Assembly (NCBI GenBank): GCA_017432405.1
Contig: JAFRJF010000057.1
Location: 1 to 10,097, forward strand
Length of the DNA: 10,097 nt
Direction of reading: 5' to 3'
From: Clostridia bacterium
GTDB lineage: Bacteria; Bacillota_A; Clostridia; Christensenellales; Aristaeellaceae
Part shown: positions 1 to 6,687 of the stretch, in pieces
How positions within the stretch are numbered: the first letter of the stretch is position 1
Layout of the letters: every line of letters starts with the position of its first letter
Notes under the pieces: model-generated
What the model was told of the DNA's origin: nothing
Database searches by the model: none
What the model saw: the letters and a program-made list of their open reading frames with translations, nothing else
Made by a program: the position numbers and the translations under genes

Positions 1-144
1 CCCTTTGGGCGGCTTTTACCCCGCCCGCTTTGCGCTACCCTTCTCTCTGTGCCTTTGTCCCCGTTCCTTCTTCTTATCCTTTGTCCGGCTTGCTCTTGCT
101 GTCATTTCGCGCTTCCGCGCCGACTTTTACAATTGCCTATTCTT
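1..144. other. Left-edge stretch without a supported gene
   Basis: No gene is supported here. On the minus strand, which continues downstream of the radical SAM stop codon, two frames are broken by stops and the third is open to the window edge but has no ATG, GTG or TTG start. A 6-bp stem (bases 7-12 with 21-26, loop of 8) is visible, but neither strand has a T-run after it, so I do not call it a terminator. From about base 36 to 85 the plus strand is strongly pyrimidine-rich. The only minus-strand reading frame with a start (16-105) would encode a very basic 29-residue peptide and lacks a good ribosome binding site. Confidence 0.5.
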
Positions 145-1992
145 TCAACGGTTTTCGCACGCGCCGGGATAGCGCTTCATGCCGCAGCCGGTGCAGCCCT
201 TGCGGCAGTCCTGGGTGCACTCCGCGCGCATGGCCTTCTCCCACTCCCTGAGCAGGTAGGCCTTCGTCACGCCACAGTCGAGGTGATCCCAGGGGAATAC
301 CTCGTCCGTCGGGCGGAGGCGCAGGGCGTAGAAGTTCGGGTCGATGTCCTCTTCCTCGAAGGCCTTGAGCCAAAGGTCGTAGCGGAACTGGTCGCTCCAG
401 CCGTCGAACCGGCAGCCCATGCGCCAGGCCCGCTCCATCGCCTCGCCCACCCGGCGGTCACCCCGGGCGAACACGGCCTCGATGTAGCTCAGATCCGGGG
501 CATGGTACTTGAAATCCACGCCCTTGACCCGTGACAGCGCCTGTCGGAGCAACTGCTGGCGGCGAACCATGGTGTCGAAGTCCAGCTGCGGGGCCCACTG
601 GAACGGCGTGTCGTTCTTCGGCACGAACACCGAGGCGCTGACCGTGATGCGCAGCCCCGGCGACCGGCGCTCCTTCGGAACGGAGAAGTAGCATTTGCGC
701 ACCTTTTCGGCAAGGTCGGCGATGCCCAGCACGTCCTCGTCCGTCTCGGTGGGCAGGCCCAGCATGAAGTACAGCTTCACCGCCGACCAGCCCTGCTCAA
801 AGGCGTCGGTGACCGAGCGGATCAGGTCCGCCTCGGTAACGCCCTTGTTGATCACGTCCCTCAGGCGCTGGGTGCCCGCCTCCGGTGCGAGAGTCAGCGC
901 GGTCTTCTTGACCTTTTGGGTCTCCTTCAGGGTATCCGTCAGCACCGTGTCGATGCGTTGGGAGGGCAGCGATATGCGCACGCGGCGGGACCCGAAGCGC
1001 TCCACCATCCGGTGGGCCAGCTCGGGCAGGCAGCTGTAATCGCCGCTGGACAGGCTCATCAGCGAGATCTCGTCATACCCGGTGGATGAGACCAGGCTTT
1101 CGGCCAACTTCATCAGGTGGTCGATGCTGCGCTCTCGGATCGGGCGGTAGATCATGCCCGCCTGGCAGAAGCGGCAGCCCCGGGTACAGCCCCGGAAGAT
1201 CTCCAGCATGATGCGATTGTGGATGATCTCGCCGTAGGGCACGATCAGCTTCCCGGGATAGGTCGCCGCGTCGAGGTCCTTTAATAAGGCCTTCCGGACG
1301 ACCTCGGGCGCGCCGCTGCCGGGCTTGGGCTTCACGGATTGCACGGTGCCGTCGTCATTGTAGACGACATCATACAGCGACGGCACGTAGATGCCGGGAA
1401 TCTGCGCCGCCATGCGCAGGTATTCGGACCTCGGAAGCCCGGCGGCCTTCCACTGCTTGTACAGGTCGATGGTCTGCAGGGTCTCCTCCTCGCCGTCGCC
1501 GAGGGCCACCAGGTCCACGAAGGGGGCCAGGGGCTCGGGATTGAAGGCGCAGGGACCACCGCAGATGACAAAGGGGCCGTCGCTGCGGTCCGCGCTGCGC
1601 AGGGGGATCCCCGCCAGGTCCAGCGCCTCGAGGATGTTGGTGAAGCTCATCTCGTATTGAAGCGTGACGCCAAGCAGGTCGAAATCCTTCACGGGCGTGC
1701 GCGATTCCAGGGAGAACAGGGGTATGCCGTCCCTGCGCATCATATCCGCCATGTCCACCCAGGGCGAAAAGACCCGCTCGCACCAGGCGTCATCCCTCGC
1801 GTTGATGGCGTGATAGAGTATTTTCATGCCCAGATGGGACATACCCACTTCGTAGGTATCCGGGAACAGGAAGGCGTATCGCACGTCCACGCTGTCCGGG
1901 TCCTTCATGACGGCGTTGAATTCCCCACCCATGTAGCGAACCGGCTTCTGCACCGACATCATCAGGTTTTCTATGCGTTCGGAAAGGGACAA
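145..1992 (-). CDS. B12-binding-type radical SAM protein, TIGR03960-like, function unknown
   Basis: This is probably an iron-sulfur radical SAM enzyme; its reaction is not known for the family. The cluster-binding motif CTRGCRFC (CX3CX2C) has its cysteines at residues 269, 273 and 276 of the TTG-started protein, followed by QAG. The N-terminal part resembles the B12-binding/Rossmann region of the family, with segments such as FPDTYEVGMSHLG and FVICGGPCAFNPEP, but I see no DxHxxG cobalamin motif. The C-terminal tail is cysteine-rich (Cys 592, 596, 600, 603 and 612) and could hold a second metal site. The length of 615 aa is normal for the stand-alone form. I chose the TTG at 1992 because AGGAGGT lies 6 bases before it. 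An in-frame ATG 33 bases upstream (2025) has no ribosome binding site and coincides with the predicted transcription start. The usual partner (DUF2344/TIGR03936) does not follow within the 144 bases visible downstream. Confidence 0.9.
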   Translation of the reverse strand: MSLSERIENLMMSVQKPVRYMGGEFNAVMKDPDSVDVRYAFLFPDTYEVGMSHLGMKILYHAINARDDAWCERVFSPWVDMADMMRRDGIPLFSLESRTPVKDFDLLGVTLQYEMSFTNILEALDLAGIPLRSADRSDGPFVICGGPCAFNPEPLAPFVDLVALGDGEEETLQTIDLYKQWKAAGLPRSEYLRMAAQIPGIYVPSLYDVVYNDDGTVQSVKPKPGSGAPEVVRKALLKDLDAATYPGKLIVPYGEIIHNRIMLEIFRGCTRGCRFCQAGMIYRPIRERSIDHLMKLAESLVSSTGYDEISLMSLSSGDYSCLPELAHRMVERFGSRRVRISLPSQRIDTVLTDTLKETQKVKKTALTLAPEAGTQRLRDVINKGVTEADLIRSVTDAFEQGWSAVKLYFMLGLPTETDEDVLGIADLAEKVRKCYFSVPKERRSPGLRITVSASVFVPKNDTPFQWAPQLDFDTMVRRQQLLRQALSRVKGVDFKYHAPDLSYIEAVFARGDRRVGEAMERAWRMGCRFDGWSDQFRYDLWLKAFEEEDIDPNFYALRLRPTDEVFPWDHLDCGVTKAYLLREWEKAMRAECTQDCRKGCTGCGMKRYPGACENR

Positions 1993-1998
1993 TGAGCT

Positions 1999-2005
1999 AC
2001 CTCCT
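1999..2005 (-). promoter_or_regulatory. Shine-Dalgarno site that sets the TTG start of the radical SAM gene
   Basis: The minus strand reads AGGAGGT, a near-perfect match to the anti-Shine-Dalgarno sequence, with 6 bases between it and an in-frame TTG. If translation began at the upstream ATG instead, this site would be inside the coding region, encoding the odd N-terminal stretch TGGSS. This favours the shorter protein. Confidence 0.75.
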
Positions 2006-2029
2006 GTATCTGTATACACTCTCATGTTT

Positions 2030-2058
2030 ACTCTATCACGAAATCACTTTTTCTTCAA
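2030..2058 (-). promoter_or_regulatory. Candidate sigma-A promoter of the radical SAM gene
   Basis: The minus strand has TTGAAG (-35, 2058-2053), a 17-base spacer and TAGAGT (-10, 2035-2030). Each hexamer matches consensus at four of six positions. The predicted start of transcription is near 2023, about 30 bases before the TTG start and just upstream of the AGGAGGT site, which fits a normal short leader. An 8-bp palindrome, TGTTAACA (2067-2074), lies just upstream of the -35 and could be a regulator site, but nothing else supports that. Confidence 0.45.
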
Positions 2059-2138
2059 CTTCCCAATGTTAACAATTGCGGGTTCGAAATCGGTTCGGTT
2101 CATGCCGACATCTTAACACAAAAGAACATAACATACAC

Positions 2139-2167
2139 TTGACTCAAAGGTGCAAACATCCTATCAT
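2139..2167 (+). promoter_or_regulatory. Sigma-A promoter of lysA
   Basis: TTGACT (2139-2144), a 17-base spacer and TATCAT (2162-2167) form a strong housekeeping promoter, with five of six matches in each hexamer. The flank upstream is AT-rich in an otherwise GC-rich region. Transcription would begin near 2174, giving a leader of only about 20 bases before the lysA ATG, so there is no room for a riboswitch such as the lysine L-box between this promoter and the gene. Confidence 0.7.
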
Positions 2168-2194
2168 GGCAAGCAGAAATGGAGTTGAATACTT

Positions 2195-3463
2195 ATGCAA
2201 AAGCTGCCCTTTGTCGATCATGAAAAGCTGAAGGAGATCACTGCGCAGTACCCCACCCCGTTTCACCTGTATGACGAAGCAGGAATCCGGCGCACCGCCC
2301 GCGATGTATACGAGTCCTTTTCCTGGAACAAGGGCTTTCGGGAGTACTTCGCGGTGAAGGCCTGCCCGAATCCCTTTATACTGAAGCTGCTCAAGGAAGA
2401 GGGCTGCGGCGTGGACTGCGCGTCCCTGACTGAGCTGAAGATGGCTGAGGCCCTGGGCTTCTCCGGCGACCAGATCATGTTCTCGTCCAACGAGACACCC
2501 GCCGTGGCATACGAATACGCCCGCAAGCTGGACGCCATCATCAACCTGGACGACATCACCCACATCGATTTCCTCGCCGCCCACGGCGGCCTTCCCGAGC
2601 GCATCTGCCTGCGCTACAACCCCGGCGGTGAGCTTCTGGTGGGCACGGTCTACATGGGCCAGCCCGATTCCTCCAAGTTCGGCATGACCAAGCAGCAGAT
2701 CTTCTCCGCGGTCCAGCGGCTGATGCAGCTGGGCGTCAAGCGCTTCGGCCTGCACGCGCTGCTGGCCAGCAACGCTGCCGACAACAATTACTATCCCGCC
2801 AACGCCATGATACTGTTCGACCTGGCCATCGACCTGAAGAAGAAGCTGGGCGCGGAGATCTTCATGGTGAACCTGTCCGGCGGCGTCGGCATCCCTTACC
2901 TGCCGGAGCAGAGCATGCCGGACATCCACGCCATCGGCGCTTCCATACAGGAGAGCTTTGCCAAGGTGCTCGGCGCCGCCGGCCTGGGCAACGTCGCCCT
3001 CGCCACCGAGCTGGGCCGCTTCATGACGGGCCCCCACGGCTGCCTGGTGACCCGCGCCATCCACAAGAAGCACATCTACAAGGAGTACATCGGCGTGGAC
3101 GCCTGCGCCGTGAACCTGATGCGCCCGGCCATGTACGACGCCTACCACCACATCACCGTGTCCGGCAAGGAGAACGCGCTGTGCGACCACGTCTACGACG
3201 TTGTGGGTTCGCTCTGCGAAAACAACGACAAATTCGCGGTGGACCGCGCCCTGCCCCAGATCGACGACGGCGACCTGGTGATCATCCACGACACCGGCGC
3301 CCACGGCTACTCCATGGGCTACAACTACAATGGCAAGCTGAAGAGCGCGGAGATCATGCTGCACCCCGACGGGAGCTTCTCGATGATCCGCCGCGCGGAG
3401 ACGGTGAAGGATTACTTCGCTACATTCGACTTCTGCGACATACTGGAAGGCATCTCGGAATAA
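2195..3463 (+). CDS. lysA: Diaminopimelate decarboxylase (PLP-dependent, fold type III)
   Basis: The likely product removes CO2 from meso-diaminopimelate to make L-lysine, the last step of lysine biosynthesis, in the cytoplasm. The 422-aa length is typical. The PLP lysine is K55 in YFAVKACPNP. The barrel segments continue with the phosphate-binding SGGVG (228-232) and ELGR (272-275, usually EPGR). The second active-site block is C341-ENND (usually CESGD), followed by DTGAHGYSMGYNYN (366-379, usually DAGAYG..M..NYN). The segment usually reading HIGSQ is HALLASN here (187-193), a divergent form that I believe occurs in some clostridial homologs. The ATG has GGAG 10 bases upstream. The gene stands alone, with no other lysine gene beside it, and converges with sigF. 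Because several active-site blocks deviate, a related amino acid decarboxylase cannot be fully excluded. Confidence 0.85.
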   Translation: MQKLPFVDHEKLKEITAQYPTPFHLYDEAGIRRTARDVYESFSWNKGFREYFAVKACPNPFILKLLKEEGCGVDCASLTELKMAEALGFSGDQIMFSSNETPAVAYEYARKLDAIINLDDITHIDFLAAHGGLPERICLRYNPGGELLVGTVYMGQPDSSKFGMTKQQIFSAVQRLMQLGVKRFGLHALLASNAADNNYYPANAMILFDLAIDLKKKLGAEIFMVNLSGGVGIPYLPEQSMPDIHAIGASIQESFAKVLGAAGLGNVALATELGRFMTGPHGCLVTRAIHKKHIYKEYIGVDACAVNLMRPAMYDAYHHITVSGKENALCDHVYDVVGSLCENNDKFAVDRALPQIDDGDLVIIHDTGAHGYSMGYNYNGKLKSAEIMLHPDGSFSMIRRAETVKDYFATFDFCDILEGISE

Positions 3464-3483
3464 AACAGGACACGGTCGCATTT

Positions 3484-3529
3484 ATGACAAGCAGACCATA
3501 TTCTATTCAGAATATGGTCTGCTTGTCAT
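3484..3529. terminator. Long perfect inverted repeat, probable bidirectional terminator between lysA and sigF
   Basis: Two 20-base arms (3484-3503 and 3510-3529) are perfectly complementary around the 6-base spacer TATTCA. The outer bases of the spacer can also pair, giving a 21-bp stem with a 4-base loop. The hairpin lies at the meeting point of two convergent genes: 20 bases after the lysA stop and over the last codons of sigF, whose TGA stop is inside the right arm. Neither strand has a T-run directly after the stem, so it is not a textbook Rho-independent terminator. The arms are AT-richer than the surroundings. Position favours termination in both directions; a protein-binding palindrome or an inserted repeat unit is the alternative. 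Confidence 0.6.
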
Positions 3530-4254
3530 CTGTCCGTCCCCACACCGGCCCTGTCCCGCAGCTTTTTGAGTATGCGGCTCTCCATGCGGGAGACCTGCAC
3601 CTGGGACGTGCCCAGGTCGCTGGCGATCTGCGCCTGGGTGTGTTGCTTGAAGTAGCGCCGCAGTATCAGCGTCCTTTCGTCGTCGGACAGGTCCATCAGC
3701 AGCCCGGACAGCATAATGCGCCGGTCCACGTCCGCCATGGTGTCCTCGCCCACGACATCCATCAGGCGCGGTCCGTCATCGCCGCCCAGCGTCTCGTCCA
3801 GCGAGCGCATCGGGCGTTTGACGTTCAGCGCCAGCAGCACGTCGGCCCTGTCCGCGCCCAGGGCGTTTGCAATCTCCTGTACCGACTGGTTGCAGGCGCC
3901 GTCTGTTTTCTCCATGTAATCCTCGACCCTTTTGGACAGCTCGCGAAGGGTCCTTGAAATATGGATCGGCCCGTCGTCTCGCAGATAGCGGCGTATCTCG
4001 CCCATGATGACCGGCACCGCATAGGTGGAAAACTGCGCCTGAAAGGATGGATCAAAGCGGTCTATGGCCTTCAGCAGCCCCATGCAGCCGAATTGAAACA
4101 GGTCGTCGTATTCCACGCCGCGCCCCAGAAAGCGCCTGACGATGAATTTCACCAGGGCGATGTTCTCGCTGACGAGCCTTTCCCGGGCCTGCGGGTCGCC
4201 TCCTTTTGCCTGAACAAGCAGCGCCTCGGTGCTTTGGTGGACTTCGGCCTTCAA
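3526..4254 (-). CDS. sigF: Forespore-specific RNA polymerase sigma factor, sigma-F
   Basis: This sigma-70 family factor directs the first forespore-specific transcription during sporulation and is held inactive by SpoIIAB. The 242-aa protein has region 2 at about residues 28-93, including EYDDLFQFGCMGLLKAIDRF and the promoter-melting and -10 segment FSTYAVPVIMGEIRRYLRD. Region 3 spans about 95-150, and region 4 carries the helix-turn-helix QAQIASDLGTSQVQVSRME at about 208-226. The last two motifs are close to Bacillus subtilis sigma-F, and the gene order spoIIAA-spoIIAB-sigF separates it from sigma-G, sigma-E and sigma-B. The start appears to be a TTG overlapping the spoIIAB stop as TTGA, with only a weak GAGG nearby, so translation is probably coupled to spoIIAB. 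The stop codon lies inside the palindrome shared with lysA. Confidence 0.93.
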   Translation of the reverse strand: MKAEVHQSTEALLVQAKGGDPQARERLVSENIALVKFIVRRFLGRGVEYDDLFQFGCMGLLKAIDRFDPSFQAQFSTYAVPVIMGEIRRYLRDDGPIHISRTLRELSKRVEDYMEKTDGACNQSVQEIANALGADRADVLLALNVKRPMRSLDETLGGDDGPRLMDVVGEDTMADVDRRIMLSGLLMDLSDDERTLILRRYFKQHTQAQIASDLGTSQVQVSRMESRILKKLRDRAGVGTDR

Positions 4255-4700
4255 GCCTCGTGCGGGATCGCGTCGTCCCGCAGCCGCTTGGTCATGATCA
4301 CGGTCGTGCCCTTCCCCGGCGCGCTCTGGACCTCGACGTCGTCCATGAAGCTCTCCATGACGGTAAAGCCCATGCCGGAGCGGTCCTCCTCCCTGCAGGT
4401 GGTGAAGAACGGCTGCCGGGCGCGCCGGACATCTTCTATCCCACGACCCTGATCGATGATCTTTATCACCAGTCCGCCGCTGTTGCCGTAGGCCGCGCGC
4501 ATGCCGACCATTCCGCCCGTGCCGCCATAGCCGTGGACGATGGCGTTGGTCACGGCTTCCGATACGGCGGTCTTGACGTCCGCCAGCTGTTCCATTGTGG
4601 GGTCCAGGGGCAGCATGAAGCCGCTGATCGCCAGACGGGCAAAGGCCTCGTTTTCGGGCAGCGCCGTGAATTCCATGCGCATTTCATTGATGTTGCTCAT
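4251..4700 (-). CDS. spoIIAB: Anti-sigma-F factor and serine kinase SpoIIAB
   Basis: SpoIIAB binds and inhibits sigma-F and phosphorylates SpoIIAA; ATP versus ADP state decides the partner. The 149-aa protein is a single GHKL/HATPase_c domain. The N box is SEAVTNAI, with E48 and N52 matching the catalytic and Mg-binding residues. The G1 box is DQGRGIED (83-90) and the G2 box is ERSGMGF-like (DRSGMGF, 106-112). R22 in the first helix aligns with the residue that contacts sigma-F in Bacillus homologs. The ATG has GGAAAGGAG upstream, and the gene starts 17 bases after spoIIAA. The C-terminus ends in PHEA and lacks the LCN tail that I recall as the ClpCP degradation signal of the Bacillus subtilis protein. 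Confidence 0.94.
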   Translation of the reverse strand: MSNINEMRMEFTALPENEAFARLAISGFMLPLDPTMEQLADVKTAVSEAVTNAIVHGYGGTGGMVGMRAAYGNSGGLVIKIIDQGRGIEDVRRARQPFFTTCREEDRSGMGFTVMESFMDDVEVQSAPGKGTTVIMTKRLRDDAIPHEA

Positions 4701-4717
4701 ATTCCCGCTCCTTTCCC

Positions 4718-5023
4718 TCAGGCCAGTCGCTCTACCAGCTGATACAGCCCGGCCATCCTGAAGATCTTGTCGATGCGCGCGCCGGGACCGCGCACAGCGA
4801 CGCTTCCGCCCCTTTGAACCATCACCTTGTATCGCCCGATGATCAGCCCGATTCCGCTGCTGTCCATAAAATCCAGCGCCCTCAGATCGAATACCAGCCT
4901 TTTCGCGCCGGTCTGGACGATCAGCTCGTCCAGCTCCCGCCTTATTGACGTGGCCGCGCTGTGGTCGAGCTCGCCCGACAGCCGAACGGTCAGCGTATTC
5001 TTCCTGTTTTCATAGCAAAGCAT
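4718..5023 (-). CDS. spoIIAA: Anti-anti-sigma factor SpoIIAA
   Basis: SpoIIAA is a STAS-domain protein that, when dephosphorylated by SpoIIE, attacks the SpoIIAB-sigma-F complex and frees sigma-F. The 101-aa length is close to the usual size of about 115. The phosphorylation loop is DFMDSSGIGLIIGRYK, and S56, the second serine of DSSG, corresponds to the modified residue. The N-terminal strand VRLSGELDHSAA is also typical of the family. The ATG has the ribosome binding site AAAGGGTGA just upstream. It is the first gene of the three-gene spoIIA operon, 66 bp downstream of the ftsH-like gene, with a candidate sigma-H promoter in the gap. SpoIIE itself is not in the window. Confidence 0.93.
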   Translation of the reverse strand: MLCYENRKNTLTVRLSGELDHSAATSIRRELDELIVQTGAKRLVFDLRALDFMDSSGIGLIIGRYKVMVQRGGSVAVRGPGARIDKIFRMAGLYQLVERLA

Positions 5024-5045
5024 GAAATCACCCTTTCCCCGGATA

Positions 5046-5073
5046 ATTCCATGCCTTGACTGTCGTTTCCTCT
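5046..5073 (-). promoter_or_regulatory. Candidate sigma-H promoter of the spoIIA operon
   Basis: The minus strand carries AGAGGAAAC (5073-5065), exactly 14 bases, then GGAAT (5050-5046). The known sigma-H pattern is RWAGGANNT, 14 bases, HGAAT. The invariant AGGA and GAAT cores and the spacing match; the mismatches are the second base, the T at the end of the -35 block and the first base of the -10 block. In Bacillus subtilis spoIIA is transcribed by sigma-H, so both sequence and position fit. Transcription would start roughly 15-20 bases before the spoIIAA ATG, a short leader. Confidence 0.55.
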
Positions 5074-5089
5074 GTCAGATAGAGTCTGC

Positions 5090-6640
5090 TTATGCCGATT
5101 CAGGTCTTTCGATCGACAGGTGGGCGTCTATGATACGGCTGACCGCGTCCCCCTCCAGCGTTTCCGCCGTTATAAGCGCCCTGGACAGGGCGTCGACCGC
5201 GGCGGCCTGTGACGAGAGCAGCGCTTTGACCTGCTCGTACTGTTCCCGAAGCAGTTCCCTGCACGCCTCCGCGGTTCCCGCGCCAGTGCCGCAGAACCGG
5301 CCCAGCGCCTTCAGGGAGACCGAGGGTTCATCCCGCATGCCCAGCTCCATGACCATCGTCGCCGCCAGCTCCGTGGCCCGCGACAGGTCGCTGGAGGCGC
5401 CTGCGGTCAGGGCATCGTCCCCAAAGACGACCTGCTCCGCCGCCCTTCCGGCCAGCAGCACCTGGATCTGGTTCTCCAGGTGGCGCTTTTCAACCATGAC
5501 CCGCTCCTGGGGCACGCACAGATTGTAGCCCGCCGCCCCGTGCCCTGCCGGGAGTATGCTCACCCGGGCCAGGCTGTTTTCCGGTGACAGCAGGCGGCTT
5601 GCGACGGCGTGCCCCGATTCGTGCACGGCGATGATGTGCCGCTCCCGCTGGGAGGCGAACATCTCCCGGTCCGCCCCGGCGACGGTCTTGTAGAACGCCT
5701 GTCGCAGATCGCCCCGGGTGATGTGGCCGTCGTCCCGCTCCGCCGCCGCGAGGGCCGCCTCGTTCAGCAGGCTCTCCAGCGACGCGCCGGAAAAGCTGAC
5801 GGTCTGGGCGGCCAACTCCTCCAGGCTGACATCCGCGTCCAGCGGCTTGCCCCGGCTGTGCAGCTTGAGTATGCTCAGCCGCTGATCCCTTCCGGGCAGG
5901 CCCACCTCGATCTGGCGGTCGAAGCGCCCGGGTCGCAGCAGGGCCGGGTCCAGCGTTTCGATGCGGTTGGTGGCGGCCATGACGATCACGCCGTCGCCGG
6001 TATAGAAGCCGGACATCTCGCTCAGCAGCGCGTTCAACGTCTGGTCTCGCTCGTCGGAGGCGCTGTCGTCCCGCCGCTTGCCCATGGCGTCGATCTCGTC
6101 GATGAATATGACGCAGCGCCCGGCCTTTCGCGCCTTCCTGAAGAGGGCGCGCACCCGGCTTGCGCCGACGCCCACGTATTTTTCGACAAAGTCCGATCCG
6201 GAGAGGGCAAAAAAGGGCACGCCCGCTTCCCCTGCCAGCGCCCGGGCCAGCAGCGTCTTTCCCGTTCCCGGCGGGCCGTAGAGCAGCACGCCCCTGGGCA
6301 TTCGCGCGCCGTATCGCACGTATTTTTCCGGCCGCTTCAGGTAATCCCTGAGCGCTTCAAGGCTCTCGAGGGCCTGCTCGTTGGCGGCGACGTCGGAAAA
6401 GGTGCAGGTCTGATGTCTGAGCCGATCCGACGATGCCTGGCCAAGCCCCACCGTCTCCGTCCCCCTGCGCCGTCCGCCAAGGGCCGCAAGCAGCACAAGT
6501 CCTGCCATCGACAGCGCGATCAACACCTGTGTGAGCGTCGTGCGCAGCCGGGGTTCGCTGCCGAGCGTCAACGCGAGCGACGTGGCGGCCAGTGCCGCTG
6601 AAAGCGTCAACGTCGTCAATACAGCCGTAGAGCGCTTCAA
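5090..6640 (-). CDS. ftsH: Short FtsH-family membrane AAA+ zinc metalloprotease
   Basis: This is an ATP-driven membrane protease expected to form hexamers at the inner face of the cytoplasmic membrane. Two transmembrane helices (about 7-27 and 37-55) are joined by only about 10 residues. The AAA+ domain has Walker A GPPGTGKT (122-129), pore loop [12 protein letters not shown], Walker [11 protein letters not shown] with D181 and E182, and the second region of homology [26 protein letters not shown] around 222-243. The protease domain has HESGH (340-344) and the third zinc ligand D418 in SSDLSRAT. All catalytic residues are present. At 516 aa it is shorter than classical FtsH (about 640) because it lacks the extracytoplasmic domain of about 75 residues and the long tail. 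It is therefore probably a paralog, not the housekeeping copy. The TTG start has GAGGTGG 6 bases upstream. It lies just upstream of spoIIA, the position of dacF in Bacillus subtilis. Confidence 0.92.
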   Translation of the reverse strand: MKRSTAVLTTLTLSAALAATSLALTLGSEPRLRTTLTQVLIALSMAGLVLLAALGGRRRGTETVGLGQASSDRLRHQTCTFSDVAANEQALESLEALRDYLKRPEKYVRYGARMPRGVLLYGPPGTGKTLLARALAGEAGVPFFALSGSDFVEKYVGVGASRVRALFRKARKAGRCVIFIDEIDAMGKRRDDSASDERDQTLNALLSEMSGFYTGDGVIVMAATNRIETLDPALLRPGRFDRQIEVGLPGRDQRLSILKLHSRGKPLDADVSLEELAAQTVSFSGASLESLLNEAALAAAERDDGHITRGDLRQAFYKTVAGADREMFASQRERHIIAVHESGHAVASRLLSPENSLARVSILPAGHGAAGYNLCVPQERVMVEKRHLENQIQVLLAGRAAEQVVFGDDALTAGASSDLSRATELAATMVMELGMRDEPSVSLKALGRFCGTGAGTAEACRELLREQYEQVKALLSSQAAAVDALSRALITAETLEGDAVSRIIDAHLSIERPESA

Positions 6641-6646
6641 ACAATA

Positions 6647-6653
6647 CCACCTC
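6647..6653 (-). promoter_or_regulatory. Shine-Dalgarno site setting the TTG start of the ftsH-like gene
   Basis: GAGGTGG on the minus strand lies 6 bases before the TTG that opens the frame. The sequence that follows encodes a lysine/arginine start (KRS) and then a hydrophobic helix, as expected for a genuine membrane-protein N-terminus, so the TTG start is well supported. Confidence 0.7.
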
Positions 6654-6687
6654 TTCTATATACATGGCTTTCATTTATGCCGATAAC

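Noticed and set aside
7..26. 6-bp GC-rich stem with 8-base loop near the left edge
   Set aside because: There is no T-run on either strand and the stem is short, so it is not callable as a terminator. Bases 1-17 could be the second half of a hairpin beginning outside the window, which cannot be checked here.
16..105. 29-residue, very basic open frame on the minus strand after the radical SAM gene
   Set aside because: The start has only a weak GGAAG upstream, the composition (12 K/R of 29) follows from the purine-rich strand, and nothing else supports translation.
1339..1995. Open frame of 218 codons on the plus strand inside the radical SAM gene
   Set aside because: It is a shadow of the conserved radical SAM coding frame, with no recognisable product.
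2144..3481. Open frame of 445 codons on the minus strand opposite lysA
   Set aside because: It mirrors lysA almost end to end, its translation is a low-complexity run of V, A, H, G and Q typical of the antisense of GC-rich codons, and it shows no family motif. lysA has clear motifs, a promoter and a ribosome binding site.
5609..6601. Open frame of 330 codons on the plus strand inside the ftsH-like gene
   Set aside because: It is antisense to intact Walker, SRH and HESGH coding sequence, and its translation is compositionally biased with no motif.
6672..6681. GGCATAAATG resembling a sigma-F -10 element upstream of the ftsH-like gene
   Set aside because: No GYATA-type -35 is found at the required 15-base spacing, while a sigma-A promoter explains the region well.
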